Shown here piece after piece: positions 45,532 to 55,961 of a stretch of DNA of 64,000 nucleotides (position 1 is its first letter; every line of letters begins with the position of its first letter). A program made the translations under genes and the position numbers. This DNA comes from Linanthus parryae (taxonomy: Eukaryota > Streptophyta > Magnoliopsida > Ericales > Polemoniaceae): NCBI GenBank assembly GCA_023055425.1, contig JALGPY010000004.1:21041718-21105717 (forward strand), in the 5' to 3' direction. Under the pieces are notes generated by a model. The model was given only the letters and a program-made list of their open reading frames with translations, was not told where the DNA came from and did not search any database.

Positions 45532-45900
45532 TATGCCAACTGGTTTTGTCATATTAGACATGCCAGCTGGTGATGAGCCTATAATTCTAGGGAGACCGTT
45601 CTTAGCGACTGGGCGCACCCTTATTGATGTAGAGAATGGAGGGCTGATTATGAGGGTACATGAGGACATGGATACTTTTCGGGTCTTCAAAACGACACCT
45701 CAATGCTCGTGGAACATAAGCCAGTGGTTCTATTTGCTATACAAGTGAAGCGACAACTTCCTGAGTTGTCACAAGGGGATCCACCTGACTACTGGGAAAT
45801 GAACAAGCCATCAGCTGTGCAAGCACATGAAGCAGTGCTTCCAATTCAGCATAGGAAAGCTAAGATGGAAGCAGCAAAAAGTGCCAGACCACCCTCGTGA
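45532..45900 (+). pseudogene. Gypsy protease, array copy 2, C-terminal part
   Basis: The interrupted frame resumes with GFVILDMPAGDEPIILGRPF, LATGRTLIDVENGGLIMRVH, and then a one-base shift near 45712 before VKRQLPELSQGDPPDYWEMN. A TGA at 45898-45900 ends it, followed by the GGTAACTGGGTCG motif. Confidence 0.87.
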
Positions 45901-48896
45901 GGTAGTAGAGGTAACTGGGTCGCGCCGCCGACCTTAAATTACAAGCCCTTCTTGGGAGGCAACCCAATGTAGAGTAGAAGTTTTTATTTTGTTTTGTTAT
46001 GTTCTTTGAAATCTCCATATTTGATAGCGAGAGATGAGAGAGAGGGTGGTTTAATGTTTTTGATGAGTGTGCAGGTACCGAGGACCTCCGGATTCTTTGT
46101 TTAGATGCATGTACACAAGTTAGCTTGAAAAACGCGGAACAACGAGCTAACCGTGAGAATTTTGAATCATATAGGAGCTACTCGAGGTCTAGGAGTAGAA
46201 AATTAGTCATTAGGAGTATGGTATCGATTTGGAGTATCGGGTTTGCACGCATCGTAATCCGAAAAGGAGATAAATGTTCAAGAGCTTTGGAGGCGAGATT
46301 CTTTGTACAAGAGAGATAAATTGAGAAGAAATGGAAAATTTCTTGGATTTGGGAATTTTCTAGTCAAAAATGGATTCCTCTTCGAGTGTGGAGTCCAACG
46401 GTTCAAGGATCGCGTGAATCGGATACCGGATGAAGAAGATAGAGCAAAACCAAAGTGGGCAAGATTAAGTGATTTCGACACCCATTTTGGGCCGAAATGG
46501 GGGCCGAATTCAAGCCATTTCGGCCCGAACTCAAACATGCTTTCTGCTTCAATTTTTCCCAGTGATTTCAGGCCCCATTTCGGGCCGAAATGGGGGCCGA
46601 AATCAACTGATTTCGGGCTCCATTTTGGGCCGAAATCAGTCGGACAACTCACTTTTTGGGGGTATTTTTGATACTTTTTGGGGGTTATCTTGATATTTTG
46701 GAGTATTTTTAAAGCCAAGAACAAACCAACAAGTCCCCTAACACCCCAATTTGGATCAAACACCTCCCAACTTCATCTTGTTCCTCTCCAAACCCTCAAC
46801 AACACCAACTCACCCCAAACCCAAAATGCATCCAAATCGCAAAATTTACAAGATTAACTCTTGAGCTTTTAAGATAGTGAGCGGATTGAGTGTGGGGGAA
46901 TTCAAAAAAGAAGATCTCCAAGAACTTAAATCTTCCGATTCATCACTTTGTAGGAGATTCGGCCAAAGCTCAAAGAGGAACTTAAGACGGGATCACCGAG
47001 GAGCACATACTCAAGTTTTTCGAAAATTTGGTCGACCGACTCGGTCTTTCTTGACTAATTTTCACGAAACCAATCCCGTAAGAATGGTACTCCGGGATCA
47101 TAGGTACCGTATTCTCTCTCTCTTTAAATAATCATTCTAGACGATATGATTCAATTCGTCTAAAATTCCATGCAACACTTGTCATTTTAAATTCTTACAC
47201 TTTGAGATCATGTTTTTGGGGGGACACTCTAAATTCATTGAGGAAAATGATTATCTTAAGTGTGGGGGGTTTAAACATATCTTTACGTCCCTTACATTGC
47301 ATAACCATGTTACATGTAGATTAGTGAGTCAGGAAAATAAAATGAAGGGCAATTGAAGAGAGTGAGCGTGGAGAGGGATCAATGATAGAAATTCCCTAGA
47401 AGTATGAAAATATAAGGTGAGGTAGACGCGAGAATGAGGAGTAGAAAGGTTATAGGGCTAATGCACTCGAGAATTATAAGTAGCTTTCTCTGAGACTAGT
47501 TATCCTAATAGCACTACACCACCGTCACTTAGGTAGTCGTCAACCCTCCTCTTAGTGGCAACTGAACAGCTGTGCGAGTGATTTTTATGGGGACCTCACG
47601 TCCCGTATCCATCGCCTAGGTCCACTAGTTACCCCGATTTGATCCATTTACCCCTTTTATTCACAACCTCTAGCATAGGAAGCCATTCCTTGTGACTTTC
47701 ATCACTAGTTAGAATGGTCCCTGACTATGCGTCATGATAGAGGGAGTCTAGCTAGGAAGGTTCGTTGAGGGTGAGCTGATATCATACATCTTACGTGGAT
47801 CTTCTTACATGTCATCTTTTGAGGGGATGTGAGGGTGAGTTAGAGACGGCAGCACACTTCGTTGTGGCGGTGATTCCTGTCCTTACACCGCGATCATAGG
47901 TGGAGAGATGTTGTGCGTGACATTCTTTCCGCACGATATGGGGTGGGTTGGTTGATCTTATAGGAGGATGTGCTTGTGCTTCAGTTACAATTTCTATATC
48001 TTAGGTGATGAGAAGGATTGGTTGGAATTAGCACGTGTTACATTGACTACCGGGTTGTTGACATGGTTTACATCGAGTGTGGGGGGGTCGATATCTATAT
48101 TTATTACATCATTGATTCTACACATTCCACCCCTACGTGATTTGCTTTGACGGATTGATCGCCTCGGATATTTACTACTATTATCAGCTCCATGTGATTT
48201 ATTGTGTTGTGATGAAAAAAAAACATAGATTAGAAAAAATAGAAATTGAAAGTGAAAGTAATAAAGGAGCAAGCTTGAAATTGAAGACCGGGGATATTAG
48301 CTATTGTTGGAGATCACTTCTTCACATTTGTGGCCGCGAGAAAGACATTGCACCAAGATTGAGGGAATGAGGGCTGGAGTAGTTTGATTCGGTGGGGTTC
48401 TTTGGATTTTGGTGAGGGAGTGTGAGAATCGGGTTTTGTGAGTTGTATCATGACAGTCTAGGACTGCGCTTCTAAATATCATATCCTACTTGTCCTAAGC
48501 CGTCAACAATTGAAACCCGTGGATAAATATCTCGGATGGTATGTGCTAGGCATACGTTTGATGAGTGTGAAAAAGAAAATTATTGAGTGTTTGTGCCAGT
48601 TCTGTCTGACGAAACTTGCCGCAAGTTCTACCGATCACCAAAGTTATATAATCTTCTAGGGGATGTGAGAGCCTTATGACATGCCGGTTTGATTTTCGAG
48701 ATTGCCCAATCTCTAATTAAAGAAAAAAATGTTCTTTACTTTATTGCATTGTTTATAATCGAGTTGCATTGTTCAAAATCATGTAGAATGCATGGTCTGG
48801 TGTTTGAGTCGTTGTGTCTAAGGCAAAGTAAAGATATATGTGAATCTTGGAAGCAAGTGTTGCTTGGGACGAGCAAGAAGGTAGTGTGGGGGAATT
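45901..48896 (+). other. 3' non-coding internal region, array copy 2
   Basis: Homologous to 28487-31679. It contains the palindrome cluster at 46482-46640, the recurrent small frames (46125-46319, 46877-47131, 48137-48370) and the polypurine tract GTGTGGGGGAATT (48884-48896). Relative to copy 1 and copy 3, a stretch of about 180 bp after 47335 (GTTTGCACGTAGGTGTCGG region) is deleted. Confidence 0.75.
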
Positions 48897-50443
48897 TGAT
48901 CCCTTTTAGGAGCTATCTATTACCTCGATTTTACCCCATTATCACGAGTGATTTGAGCTTAATGTTAGAGAATTTGAGTCGTTTTATAACTTGATGCTTC
49001 ACATGCTTTGTATTGTTAGTCCGGACATTTCTATGTATATTTAGTTGTTACTTGTAAAATATCTACACTTGGTATGTTTTTTCATGTTGTCTTGAAAGGA
49101 TCGGATGCTAATCGGTTGACAGGAGGCATGGAACGAACTTCGGAAACAACGGGAGCACAAGTGGAACAAGGAGAAGCAAAGATGGAGAAGCTAGGATGAC
49201 CAGCCTGCTCTAATCTCAAAGATGGAGAAGCTAGGATGACCAGCCTGCTCTAATCTGATTATATCTTGAGTTCTACAAATGATTTTTTATTGAGTGCCAA
49301 ATGAAATTAGACTCAAAGAGCTTTCCAATGATAGGTCACGGAGCTTAATCCGAGTCCGGATGAGAGAGATATGGCCTGCGCAAGATCAGCTTACAATTCA
49401 GGACGGGAATTACAAACTAGAGAGGCTGAGATGCAATTTCAGCAAAGTACTTTAAAAATTCGCCCCAGCTAGTAAAAGAACGTGAGGTAGGCCTGAGAAT
49501 ACACACACATTTGACGGAGGAGGAGAGAGAGATGCACACGATTTCAAGGAAGAGAGGATTCACGCCCCATCTCCAAGGATTTCATCGTTTGATTCTTTTT
49601 CTTCGTTTCTTGTACTATTTTCTATGGAGATCATGATTTTATCAAGATATTTAATGTCTAGCTAAACTCATAGCTAGGTGATTATGGAGAACTAGGGTTT
49701 ACTTGGTTGATTGATGGATTCATGGATTTACTTCATGCTTACAGCTTAATTTCACACTTGATTTCATTTATTCTTCTACTTGAGTTCTTAATTCTTAGCA
49801 TGTTAGGCTTGATCACCCATAGCATGTTAGTTATCTAGGAGAGTGTATGAAAATAACTCAACCCTAGGTTCGTGAAGAGTAGGAAGACACTCTTAATATT
49901 CTTGAGACCGAGAGGTTATAGAATGAGAGTGATCACATGAAGATTGTTTTAGTTGATTATGTTAAAGTGATAACTTTGCAAGGTTGAGAGGTCTTGTAGG
50001 TACCTTTATTATATCAACTAGAGTAGTGTGACTAACAACATTAGGCTGAAAGGATTTGTTCTGGAGTACACTACAATGTGATACATGATTAAAAGATATG
50101 TGTTGCAAGTATAATCTGATATGGTGAAAGAAAGAGTGAAGTGTTGTGATTTGAATCAGGAAATCAACTAAGCATCCTAGTGACCCTCAATCATCTAGTT
50201 TCTCCATACTCTTAGTACTATCATTCAGTTAATTTGCAGTTCTTAGCTATGTAGAGCCACTTGTTTGAGGGTGACAAACTCACAGTTCTTAATCCATTCT
50301 CCTGGTTACTTCACTTTAAACTAATATTATAACTATACAATCTCGAGCTTGTCCTCGTGGGATTTGACAACCCGAGTATTAAATATACTTACTCTTTATA
50401 ACTTTAACCGTGCACTTGCGGTAACACGTAAGAAAGCGTGTCA
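48897..50443 (+). repeat. LTR B of the gypsy array
   Basis: It starts TGATCCCTTTTAGGAGC, lacking AGCA relative to LTR A, and ends AAGCGTGTCA. A 40-bp unit beginning CAAAGATGGAGAAGC is tandemly duplicated at 49177-49216 and 49217-49256. It serves as 3' LTR of copy 2 and 5' LTR of copy 3. Length 1547 bp. Confidence 0.9.
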
Positions 50444-50449
50444 AGTTTT

Positions 50450-50467
50450 TGGCGCCGTTGCCGGGGA
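50450..50467 (+). other. Primer-binding site, array copy 3 (intact)
   Basis: TGGCGCCGTTGCCGGGGA lies six bases after the LTR end. From memory it is complementary to the 3' end of plant tRNA-Asp, as in Athila-type elements. Confidence 0.88.
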
Positions 50468-50588
50468 CAACGGTGGATTGTTTAGTTAGAAATTAGTTTG
50501 GAGTTTTATTTTATTTTATTTTATTTTTATTTTTTTGTTACGATCGGTTTACCTCACAGTTGTGCTAGTTTTGTCTTCTCAGGTAGCT

Positions 50589-51987
50589 ATGGCGGAAGGC
50601 CAAGGGCAGATTAGCCTCACGACGGAGCAGCTGCAAGCTATGGTTGCCGCAGCCGTAGAGAAAGCACTGGCAGAAACATCAAGACCTCATCCATCCTCAA
50701 TGCCATATAACCTTTCTGGAAAAGCAATAATCCTGGCATTTGAGGCGGATCTTAAAGGAAGGGAGCCTGCAATTGTGATGCCACCAATTCTGGCAGAAAC
50801 CTTTTGCCTGAAGCTGGGCACAATACATTATGAGTAGGAATAGTGCACTTTTGCTGGGACACATGAGGAAGGCACACATGAATTTATTGGGATATTTCAG
50901 AGCCATTGTGGGCTAATTCGATATAGTGGGGTCACTTCTCAAGCAATAAGGCTGATGCTCTTCCCTCTTTGTCTCAAGGGAGCTGCTGTGGATTGGCTTG
51001 ATTCGTTGCCATCCAAATCTATCAAGACATGGGAAGAGTGTGCCTCCTTGGTCATGGGTAAATTCTTTCCCATGTCACGCATGATTCAGTGCAGAACGAT
51101 ATTTGGTCATTCAGGCAACATCAGCATGAATCAATGGTCAAAGCATAAGAGCGTGTCAACTTCTTGTTGCGCAAGTGCCCCAACCATGGCATTTCCAAAG
51201 CTCATATCATCCAAATATTTTATGATTCACTTGGAAATCTTGACAAAGACAAGATTGACAGAGAAGCTGGGGGCAATTTTTTGTTCAAATGCGATGAGGA
51301 GGGTGCATATGAGCTGATGAGACCAGTGGTTGGACAAGAGGATAGCTTGGATTATGAGTCTCAGCAGCAAGAACTGATGAAGCAAAAATGCAATAGCTTA
51401 TGGCACAGTTCAGGTGAATGCGGTGGAAGAAGTGCATGAAGCAGCTGTTTCAGAGTTCCAGCAACAACAACAAGAATTAGCTTCAGAGTTGGCTGAGCTC
51501 AGAGGAGTGATGAAAGTGATGGGTCAACACGTGATGACCATGATTGCAGAGAGAACTACTTCTGCAGTTGCACTCTGGGAAGCTCTAGCAGAAGTTAAGG
51601 ATCTTAAAAACCAACTCGAACACAGAACACCGGAACACACTATTGCAGCATCTGAGGAACATGTTCAAGCCATCACCACTCGCAGTGGTATTGTACTCAA
51701 AGACCCCCCATATCCTACTGATGCCCGAGTGGTAGCATCCAAAGCAAAGGAGCATGAAGTCTTCGATTCTGAGAAGACTCTGGTTATGGTCCCCAATCAA
51801 AGGGCATGACTCAGCAGGATGAGGAGGAACTCCCCGGGGTACTACTTCAATCTCTTTTCTGCTTCTTCTTCTTCTTCTTCTTCTTCTTCTTCTTCTTCTT
51901 CTTCTTCTTCTTCTTCTTCTTCTTCTTCCACACCCATTGCGTAGTAGGAAGAAAAGGATGATTCTAAGGAATACAGTCGCTTTCTGA
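50589..51987 (+). pseudogene. Gypsy gag, array copy 3
   Basis: The ATG at 50589 opens MAEGQGQISLTTEQLQAMV, open until TAG at 50835. A second TAG follows two codons later at the site also mutated in copy 1. The core reads LMLFPLCLKGAAVDWLDSLP and TWEECASLVMGKFFP, then a one-base deletion near 51090 and the shared TAA near 51147. LNFLLR reads VNFLLRKCPNHGISKAHIIQ. Later parts: LASELAELRGVMKVMGQH and QAITTRSGIVLKDPPYPTDA. The Ser linker comes from about 22 CTT units (51862-51928), and the frame is shifted there. Confidence 0.88.
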
Positions 51988-52763
51988 ATATTTTTCTAAA
52001 TTGCATATAAATATCCCGTTGATTGAGGCACTTCAAAAGATGCCTAAGTATGCGCAGTTGATTAACGATGCAGTCCTTGGAAAGAAAGCGGTGGATGAAT
52101 TTCAACGAGTGAACTTGAATGAAAATGTTAGTTCATGTGTTCTCTATGGGCTACCTAAGAAAAATAAGGATCTAGGCAGTTTTGTCATTGAAGCTACGTT
52201 GGGTGATGCCTACACTGGGAGAGCTCTCTGTGATCTGGGAGCGAGTATGAATTTGATGCCATTTGTCGGTATTCAAAAAGCTAAGTGTGGGGGAGCCTCC
52301 GAAAACCTGAATCACTCTCCAATTTGTAGAGAAATCATCAAAGAGAGCCTGTGGGATGATAAAGGATGTACTTGTGAGGGTTGGAAGCCTGATTATGCCA
52401 GCTGATTTTGTCATATTGGACATGTCAGATGGTGATGTGCCTATAATTTTAGGGAGACCGTTCTTAGCGACTGGGCGCACCCTCATTGATGTAGAGAATG
52501 GAGGGCTGATTATGAGGGTACATGAGGACATGGAGACTTTTTGGGTCTTCAAACCGACACCTCAGTGCTCGTGGTAGCATAAGCCAGGGGTTCCATTTGC
52601 TATACAAGTGAAGCGACAACTTCCTGAGTTATCACAAGGGGATCCACCTGACTACTGGGAAATGAACAAGCCATCACCTGTGCAAGCACATGAAGCAGTG
52701 CTTCAAATTCAGCATAGGAAAGTTAAGCTGGAAGCGGCACAAAGTGCCAGACCACCCTCGTGA
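51988..52763 (+). pseudogene. Gypsy protease, array copy 3
   Basis: It reads INIPLIEALQKMPKYAQLIN, SCVLYGLPKKNKDLGSFVIE, and CDLGASMNLMPF with the active-site DLGA kept. A one-base insertion after the CDLGASMNLMP segment shifts the frame; it is restored in pieces as MIKDVLVRVGSLIMPADFVI, LDMSDGDVPIILGRPFLATG and RTLIDVENGGLIMRVHEDME. A TAG at 52576 precedes the C-terminal VKRQLPELSQGDPPDYWEMN. It is the best template for the region deleted in copy 1. Confidence 0.87.
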
Positions 52764-55700
52764 GGTAGCAGAGGTAACTGGGTCGGGCCGTCGACCTTAA
52801 ATTACAAGCGCTTCTTGGGAGGCAACCATATGTGGAGTATAATTTTTTATTTTATTTTGTTATGTTCTTTGAATTCTCCATATTTGATAGCGAGAGATGA
52901 GAGAGAGGGTGGTTTAATATTTTCGGTGAGTGGAGAGGTACCGAGGACCTCCAGATTCTTTGTTTTGATGCATGTACACAAGTTTGCATGAAAAACGCGG
53001 AACAACGAGCTAACCGGGAGAATTTTGAATCATATAGGAGCTACTCGAGGTCGAGGAGTAGAAAATTAGTCATGAGGAGTATGGTAGCGAGTTGGATTAT
53101 CGGGTTTGCACACATCGTAATCCAGAGAGGAGATAAAAGTTCAAGAGCTTTGGAGGAGAAATTATTTGCACAAGAGAGATAAATTAAGAAGAAATTGAAA
53201 ATTTATTTCTATCCAAAAATGGATTCCTCGTCGAGTTTGGAGTCCAACGGTTCAAGAATCGCGCGAATCACATACCGGATGAAGAAGATAGAGCAAAAAT
53301 AAAGTGGGCAAGATTCAGTGATTTCGGCACCCATTTCGGGCCGAAATCAAGCCATTTCGGCCCGAACTCAAACATGCTTTCTGCTTCAATTTTGCCCAGT
53401 GATTTCTTGCCCCATTTCGGGCCGAAATGGGGGCCAAAATCAACTGATATCGGGCTCAATTTCGGGCCGAAATGAGTCGGACAACTCACTTTTTGGGGAT
53501 ATTTTTGATACTTTTTGGGGGTTATCTTGATATTTTGGAGGATTTTTAAATCCAAGAACCAACCAACAAGTCCCCTAACACCCCAATTTGGATCAAACAC
53601 CTCCCAACTTCATCTTGTTCCTCTCCAAACCCCCAAGAACACCAACACACCCCAAACCCAAAACGCATCCAAATGGCAAAATTTACAAGATTAACTCTTG
53701 AGCTTTTGAGATAGTGAGCGGATTGCGTGTGGGGGAATTCAAAGAGGAAGATCTCCAAGAACTTAAATCTTCCGATTCATCACTTTGGAGGGGATTCGGC
53801 CAAAGCTCAAAGAGGAACTTAAGACGGGAACACCGAGGAGCACATCAAGGGTATGCTTGCTTAAACTTGCTCAAGTTTTCGGAAAATTTGGTCGACCGAC
53901 TCGGTCCTTCTTGACTAATCTTAACAATCCCGTAAGAATGGTACTCCGGGATCATAGGTATCGTATTTTCTGTCTCTTTAAATAATCATTCTAGACGATA
54001 TGACTCAATTCGTGCAACATGCCATGCAACACTTGTCATTTTAAATCCTTACACTTTGAGATCATGTTTTTGGGAGGACACTCTAAGTTCATTTAGGACA
54101 ATGATTATCTCAAGTGTGGGGGGTTTTACACATATCTTTACTTGCCTTACATTGCATAACCATGTTACATGTAATTTAGTGAGTCAGTTTGCACGTAGGT
54201 GTCGGAGTTAGGATTACATGTGCCGTTTTAATATTTGCATTGTATGTAATTGTTGAACTTCTATTTATCGAGTCCACCTACCCAAACTTTGTTAGTTAAT
54301 CGAGTTGGCCCAAGCTTATAGATTTAGGAAAATAAAATGAAATAAAAAATTGCGAAAATCCTAAAAATTGAAAAATTGATTTTTTTTGAGAAATGGCAAT
54401 TGAAGAAATGAGCGTGGAGAGGGATCAATGATAGAAGTTCCCTATAAGTAGGAAAATATAAGGTGAGGTAGACTCCAGAATCTGGAGTAGAAAGGTTATA
54501 GGGCTAATGCATTCGAGAATTATGAGTAGCTTTCTCTCAGACTAGTTATCCTACTAGCACTACACCACAGTCACTTAGGTAATCGTCAACCCTCCTCGTA
54601 GTGGAAACTGAAAAGCTGTGCGAGTGATTTTTATGGGGACCTCACGTCCCGTCTCCATTGCCTAGGTCCACTAGTTACCCAAATTTGATCCATTTACCCC
54701 TTTTATTCACAGCCTCTAGCCTAGGAAGCCATTCCTTGTGACTTTCATCACTAGTTAGAATGGTCCCTTACTATGCATCATTATAGGTGGAGTTGAGCTA
54801 GGAAGGTTCGTTGAGGGTGAGCTGATATCATACATCTTACGTGGATCTTCTTAAATGTAATCTTTTGAGGGGATGTGAGGGTGAGTTAGAGACGGCAGCA
54901 CACTTCGGTGTGGCGGTGATTTGTGTCCTTACACCACGATCATAGGTGGAGAGACGTAGTGCATGACATTCTTTCCGCACGATATGGGGTGGGTTGGTTG
55001 ATCTTATAGGAGGACGTCCTTGTGCTTAAGTTACATTCTCTATATCTTAGGTGATGAGGAGAATTGGTTGGAATTAGCACGTGTTACATTGACTACCGGG
55101 TTGTTGATATGGTTTACATCGAGTGTGGGGGTGTCGATATCTATATTGATTACATCATTGATTCTATACTTTCCACCCTTACGTTATTTGCTTTGACGGA
55201 TTGACTGCCTCGGATATTACTACTATTATCAGCTCCATGTGATTTATTATGTTGAGATGCAAAAAAAAAAAAAAAAGAAGAAAAAAAAACAGAGATTAGA
55301 AAAAATGAAAAATTGAAAGTGAATATAATAAAGGAGAAGGCTTGAAATTGAAGATTGGGGAGATTAGCTATTGTTGGAGATCACTTCTTCACATTTGTGG
55401 CCGCGAGAACGGCATTGCACCAAGATTGAGGGAATGAGGGCCGGAGTAGTTTGATTTGGTGGGGTTCCTTGGATTTTGGTGAGGGAGTGTAAGAATCGGG
55501 CTTTGTGAGTTGTATCATGACGTCTAGGACTGTGCTTCTAAATATCATATCCTACCCGTCCTGAGCCGTCAACAATTGAAATCCGTGGATAAATAGCTCG
55601 GATGGTAGGTGCTAGGGATATGTTTGATGAGTGTGCAACAACAACTTATTGAGTGTTTGTGCCCGTTCTGTCTGACGAAACTGGCCGCAAGTTCTACCGA

Positions 55701-55961
55701 TCCCCAAAGTTATATATTCTTCTAGGGGATATTAGAGCCTTAAGACATTCTGGTTCACTTTTAGAGATTTCCCAATCTCTAAGTAAAGAAAAAAATGTTC
55801 TTTACTTTATTGCATTGTTTACAATCGAGTTGCATTGTTCAAATTCATGTAGAATGCATTGTCCGGTGTTTGAGTTGTTGTGTCTAAGGCAAAGTAAAGA
55901 TATATGTGAACTTGGAAGCAGGTGTTGCTCGGGACGAGCGAGAAGGTAGTGTGGGGGAATT
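52764..55961 (+). other. 3' non-coding internal region, array copy 3
   Basis: Homologous to 28487-31679. It holds the palindrome cluster at 53321-53475, the small frames at 52988-53182 and 53714-53914, an A-rich low-complexity run at 55261-55290, and the polypurine tract GTGTGGGGGAATT (55949-55961). Confidence 0.75.
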
